Assembly (NCBI RefSeq): GCF_016107305.1
Contig: NZ_RCVR01000018.1
Location: 1 to 64,000 of the forward strand
Reading direction: 5' to 3'
Length of the DNA: 64,000 bases
Source of the DNA: Roseomonas sp. KE2513
GTDB taxonomy: Bacteria > Pseudomonadota > Alphaproteobacteria > Acetobacterales > Acetobacteraceae
Below the pieces are notes generated by a model that worked only from the letters and a program-made list of their open reading frames with translations, was not told where the DNA came from and ran no database searches. Both the position numbers and the translations under genes were made by a program. Shown piece by piece: positions 62,301-64,000 of this stretch (its first letter is position 1; each line of letters starts with the position of its first letter).

Positions 62301-62458
62301 TGAGTGAAAACTTTGTGCCGCCATTGAACAGCAGGCGTGCGATCCTGGGCGTCGGTCTGGCTGTGGCGGCGCTTCCACTTGCGGGCGCCCGGGCGGCTCA
62401 GGGCACCAAGATCGAGGTCTGGAAAGACGCGACACTAGGATTGGTGGAACGGACGTAG
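62300..62458 (+). pseudogene. Truncated DUF411-like gene (signal peptide only)
   Basis: ATG 62300 shares its A with the cueR stop. The 52-aa product has a TAT-like signal (NSRRAILGVGLAVAALPLAG), then KIEVWKDATLG, which resembles the start of DUF411 domains (EVYKDPxCGCC). The sequence then meets unrelated DNA and stops, so the Cys cluster and the rest are lost. The junction near 62430 marks the end of the copper cargo. Confidence 0.5.
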
Positions 62459-62610
62459 CGCGATCGCTCGACACGCAGCACCTCGCCGCTGTGCATCAGG
62501 CCCTGCACGAGGTCGTTCATCACGGCGGCGCCGTAACCGATGGCCTTGGCTATCTCGCAACTCGTGCGGGGCACGTCCAGCAGGATCATCGCCGCGGCCT
62601 GGGCGGCCAT
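62398..62610 (-). CDS. Winged-helix-like small protein, probably a fragment
   Basis: The 70-aa frame has LLDVPRTSCEIAKAIGYGAAVMNDLVQGLMHSGEVLRVERSRYVRS, shown here only in outline: an HTH followed by a wing, as in small plasmid or conjugation regulators. The C-terminus overlaps the truncated DUF411 gene. It may be the tail of the broken gene that begins at 63044. Confidence 0.35.
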   Translation of the reverse strand: MAAQAAAMILLDVPRTSCEIAKAIGYGAAVMNDLVQGLMHSGEVLRVERSRYVRSTNPSVASFQTSILVP

Positions 62611-63044
62611 GTGCTCGATCCGCCGCCGCGATGCCCTCGCCGGGGTTCCTTCGCTACGGCGCCAACTCTTACCTTCGGACCTGACGGACGCTACGGCGTC
62701 GATCCGGGTGAGGCGAAGATCGCTGAACGGACTTCGGCCCCCGGCAGTCCGGTCCGTCCGGCGAGCTCGGCCACACTCGAAGTTTGCGTCAGCGCGGCCA
62801 TCACGCGGCGGCCTGCCGACCTGTCCGTCCCGGTCGGATCGTCACGAAGGGCGAGGAGATGTCCGGGCAGGATGAAGTGGTCGAGGCAGTAGGCAACGGC
62901 TCTCCCATCCCGAAGCTAGTATAGCAGGGTTCGTGTGGCCTTGACGACCGACCCTCCGCTCGCTGCCGTCAGGTCGGCCAGCGTCGCGGGACGGTGGAGG
63001 GCAGCGAGGATTGGGCGGGCGCCGGGAAGGTCGGTCGCGGTCAT
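62611..63044 (-). pseudogene. Winged-helix protein gene with in-frame stop
   Basis: ATG 63044 overlaps the coupling-protein stop as ATGA. The text (DLPGARPILAALHRPATLAD, RTLLY) meets a TAG near 62925, then goes on with LRDGRAVAYCLDHFILPGHL and SSVAELAGRTGLPGAEVRSA. Both halves look like DNA-binding winged helices. The order fits a small regulator in a conjugation operon that has decayed. Family not recognised. Confidence 0.4.
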
Positions 63045-64000
63045 GCCGCCAACCGCCCGATAAGCAGGTTCAGCCGCGCCGCCAATTCCTTGGCCGTCAT
63101 GGCGGGCGGCTCGGGAAGGTCGAGCGTGCCGGCCTCGATGACGTCGCGAGCGACCTCCCGGCCGATGCGTTCGGCGGTGGCCGCCGGGGCGCCGTGCGCC
63201 AACTCTATGGCGGAGAGGGACGTCGAGAGACCGCGATCAGCGGCGACGATCCGCGCCGACGAAGCAGGGAGCGAGCTCGCGGCTTCATCGCCGGCTTGGA
63301 CCGGCTTCATCGCCTCCATCATGGGCTGGCTGCTCGTGACGGGCGGCTCTGGGAGGACGTCGTTGGCCGGTATGGGGAGGGGCGTCGCGCCGGCAGCGGC
63401 AATAGCCGCGGCGATCCGACCCTCCGGCGTTTCGGCGTCGCTGCTACGGAAGGCATCCACCATGGCTCGCAGCACAGGATCTTCCGTGACCGGCAGGCCC
63501 GGGGGAACCCGTCCGCTTTCCAGCCGCGCCGCGACATCCTTCACCCGGCCGCCCGGCTCCTTCCCATCCTTGGTGAGGCCAGTGAGGATCAGCGGCCGGT
63601 TCCGACGGATCGGACCATCCGCCTTGACGTCAGCGTGGAACAGCTTGGCGTACACGCGCCGTCCACCCAGCATCACGATGGCCTCGCCTTCCAGCAGCTT
63701 CTGCAAATCAGACCACGCCACCCGGTTCACCTTGCGGACTTCAGCCGAGGGGCCCTCGCGGTACTGCCCGGCCTCGCCCGCCACGAAGGAGGTGGCCTGA
63801 GTCACTTCGGTCTCGCCGGCGGTCTTCTCGATCCACTCCCGCGTGCGGTTGGCATCCTGCTGTCGCATGGCGATGGTCAGGTTGGCATTGCCGAGCAGCG
63901 AGGCAGTCTTCTCTCCCAACCGCGCCCAGATGCCCGATACCTCCTGGAAGCAGAGCCAGAACATGATGTTTAGGCCACGCCCCATCGCCAGCATACGGTC
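63041..64000 (-). CDS. Type IV coupling protein (TraD/VirD4/DotL-like), C-terminal part
   Basis: The frame is open to the right window edge, so the N-terminal part with the Walker A ATP site lies outside. It reads LAMGRGLNIMFWLCFQEVSG and SLLGNANLTIAMRQQDANRT, the region after Walker B where coupling proteins recognise their partners (TraM-recognition domain). KLLEGEAIVMLGGRRVYAKL follows. The last 150 residues are a Pro/Ala-rich tail with a helical end. It moves relaxase-bound DNA into a type IV secretion channel. It shows that the window belongs to, or adjoins, a conjugative element. Confidence 0.78.
   Translation of the reverse strand, partial: DRMLAMGRGLNIMFWLCFQEVSGIWARLGEKTASLLGNANLTIAMRQQDANRTREWIEKTAGETEVTQATSFVAGEAGQYREGPSAEVRKVNRVAWSDLQKLLEGEAIVMLGGRRVYAKLFHADVKADGPIRRNRPLILTGLTKDGKEPGGRVKDVAARLESGRVPPGLPVTEDPVLRAMVDAFRSSDAETPEGRIAAAIAAAGATPLPIPANDVLPEPPVTSSQPMMEAMKPVQAGDEAASSLPASSARIVAADRGLSTSLSAIELAHGAPAATAERIGREVARDVIEAGTLDLPEPPAMTAKELAARLNLLIGRLAA

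Noticed and set aside
1-64000. tRNA or rRNA genes
   Set aside because: No cloverleaf or rRNA-like conserved sequence was recognised by eye; a tRNAscan/Infernal run would be decisive.

Overview
The window is strongly G+C-rich DNA from an alphaproteobacterium. Gene families and style (TAT-exported multicopper oxidases, HWE kinase, copABRS/copCD, SPW proteins) suggest an Acetobacteraceae such as a Roseomonas relative, but that placement is inference. It reads as part of a plasmid or integrative element. A conjugative coupling protein enters from the right edge. Recombinase and transposase debris fills the left third and the joints between modules. The rest is a dense copper/heavy-metal resistance cargo.

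Layout. 1-3.6 kb: IS6, IS5 and recombinase remnants, a tandem universal stress protein, a decayed DedA gene and a Pro/Tyr-rich secreted protein. 4.0-8.9 kb: zntA (Zn/Cd/Pb ATPase) coupled to a NicO/UreH-like transporter, a thioredoxin-reductase-like flavoprotein and a cytosolic Cys-rich copper-storage protein. 9.0-11.3 kb: a complete IS3-family element with its 3-bp target duplication, then degenerate sequence. 11.3-15.3 kb: a MerR regulator with its operator, a three-repeat His-rich protein, a zf-TFIIB protein, a phospholipase D and a truncated DedA. 15.5-25.1 kb (minus strand): copCD, separated by dead IS5 and IS110 copies from copABRS. 25.4-26.7 kb: a broken Met-rich lipoprotein and more IS debris. 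26.8-36.9 kb: a long copper block of multicopper oxidase, DUF411, a 45-aa Met-rich membrane microprotein, cytochrome c, a Cys-motif membrane protein, SCO, CopZ-like (opposite strand), CcdA, CcmG-like, TlpA-like, a CopA ATPase and CueR. 37-43.6 kb (minus): osmC and isoprenylcysteine-methyltransferase pseudogenes, a Bax-inhibitor-1 protein, a damaged SDR, a 911-aa epimerase/SPW/VKOR-like fusion and a second flavoprotein. 43.7-46.8 kb: small secreted or membrane Met/Cys proteins and a FixH-like protein. 46.8-54.4 kb: CusB, CusA, an HWE kinase, CusF, a second copper-storage protein and NrtS. 54.7-59.1 kb: small membrane protein, 1-Cys peroxiredoxin, MBL hydrolase, a 48-aa zinc-finger microprotein, a methyltransferase pseudogene, a 4-TM protein and a Met-rich protein. 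59.2-62.3 kb: a YHS/HMBD copper ATPase divergent from its CueR. 62.3-64 kb: truncated DUF411 gene, winged-helix debris and the coupling protein.

How it works together (inference from families). Cytosolic Cu(I) is sensed by two CueR proteins, exported by two P1B-1 ATPases and buffered by a CopZ-like protein and two Csp-like bundles. In the periplasm, CopA and a second multicopper oxidase oxidise Cu(I), Met-rich proteins, CopC and CusF bind it, and CusBA exports it; no CusC is visible. CopRS senses periplasmic copper. SCO, CcdA and two thioredoxin-fold proteins handle thiol redox and copper delivery. Three near-identical CueR-type promoters can be read by eye: one before each copper ATPase and one before a cueR.

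The most distinctive items are the gene cluster around the multicopper oxidase with its microprotein, the His-rich triple-repeat protein behind a MerR operator, the fusion protein whose VKOR-like domain has lost its CxxC, and the MDHSxMPGM motif shared by three different genes.
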